DNA from: an uncultured Verrucomicrobiota bacterium
GTDB lineage: Bacteria; Verrucomicrobiota; Kiritimatiellia; RFP12; UBA1067
Reading direction: 5' to 3'
DNA length: 5,614 bases
NCBI GenBank assembly: GCA_945613785.1
Contig: CALZAJ010000113.1
Span: forward strand, 1 to 5,614
Position 1 is the first letter of the stretch. Every line of letters begins with the position of its first letter. The position numbers and the translations under genes were made by a program. The notes under the pieces are model-generated. The model was not told where the DNA came from. It searched no databases and saw nothing but the letters and a program-made list of their open reading frames with translations. Shown one piece after another: positions 5,267 to 5,614 of this stretch.

Positions 5267-5614
5267 TTAGGTTGGGATGGGGTAGTAGGAGAAGTAGAAG
5301 CGACCATCCTGAAACTTTACGAGAACCTGGAGTGTGTAGTCGATTTCGCCCTGGAAATTCGGGTCGACGGCGGGCATCCGATGGGTGCGCGTGCCAGAGG
5401 AAATGTCGGCGGGATTCCGAAGGGTCCACCAGGTTGTGCTTCCGTAGGTGTATCCAGGGGAGACGAAGAGTCCCTCGCGGCTACGGGTTATCAGCTCGAA
5501 CCAGGCCTCTTTTACGGTATCGGGCGATCCAACCAGGCGATAGGCGAGTGTCGCCGAACCATTGGCACCCGGCCTGTTGCCGACCAGACAGATTTCATAA
5601 TGCGGTCGCAGATG
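5267..5614 (-). CDS. Hypothetical protein, C-terminal 115 residues (start beyond the window)
   Basis: An open frame runs from the right edge to a TAA at 5267 without interruption. I do not recognise the family. The visible part is rich in aromatic residues and alternating beta-like strands: YEICLVG (6-12), TLAYRLVG (22-29), EAWFELITRSREGLFV (36-51), YGSTTWWTL (57-65), and an aromatic end DYTLQVLVKFQDGRFYFSYY (92-111) followed by PIPT. It has no transmembrane segment and a single cysteine. This looks like a beta-sandwich or a C-terminal domain of a surface or exported protein, but that is a guess from composition. It is called as coding because the frame is fully open for 348 bases, has protein-like composition and ends cleanly just before the palindrome cluster. 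No terminator other than those palindromes is seen after it. Confidence 0.65.
   Translation of the reverse strand, partial: HLRPHYEICLVGNRPGANGSATLAYRLVGSPDTVKEAWFELITRSREGLFVSPGYTYGSTTWWTLRNPADISSGTRTHRMPAVDPNFQGEIDYTLQVLVKFQDGRFYFSYYPIPT

Noticed and set aside
5070..5429. 119-codon minus-strand frame spanning the palindrome cluster
   Set aside because: Low-complexity Pro/Arg/Asp composition from reading through the repeats; the other minus frame, 5267-5614, has protein-like composition and ends before the repeats.

Overview
The window is GC-rich and every gene I can support reads on the minus strand. Reading right to left (the direction of transcription) they are: the C-terminal end of an unrecognised protein (5614-5267); a REP-associated (RAYT / Y1_Tnp) HUH transposase with its own promoter and a set of GGGG-n5-CCCC palindromes (about 5263-4162); luxS (4113-3598); a secreted tricorn-type S41 protease of 1084 residues (3572-318); and the start of a small GGQ release-factor-like protein (296 to beyond position 1).

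The organism is a bacterium. The mix of a short RF-1-domain release-factor-like protein, a tricorn homologue with a signal peptide, a Y1 transposase and scattered GGGGACAGACCCC palindromes would fit the Planctomycetes-Verrucomicrobia-Lentisphaerae-Kiritimatiellota group. This is a judgement from family knowledge, not something the window proves.

lexical layout: luxS, the tricorn gene and the release-factor gene are packed with gaps of 25 and 21 bases and could form one transcription unit starting at a very good extended -10 promoter just in front of luxS. The release-factor gene also has its own extended -10 in the 21-base gap. In both cases the -10 lies so close to the ATG that the predicted transcript would start at or within about two bases of the start codon (leaderless), while the internal tricorn gene and the transposase carry ordinary Shine-Dalgarno sites.

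The most distinctive structure is the transposase neighbourhood. Four near-identical palindromes sit between the upstream gene's stop codon and the transposase promoter, one further copy lies downstream in inverted orientation (a perfect 17-bp inverted repeat with one upstream copy, 1.05 kb outer span), and three diverged copies lie inside the transposase coding sequence itself, read through in frame. The transposase promoter is preceded by three GGACA boxes spaced exactly 11 bases apart, which overlap a perfect 12-bp inverted repeat. No CRISPR array, rRNA or tRNA was seen.
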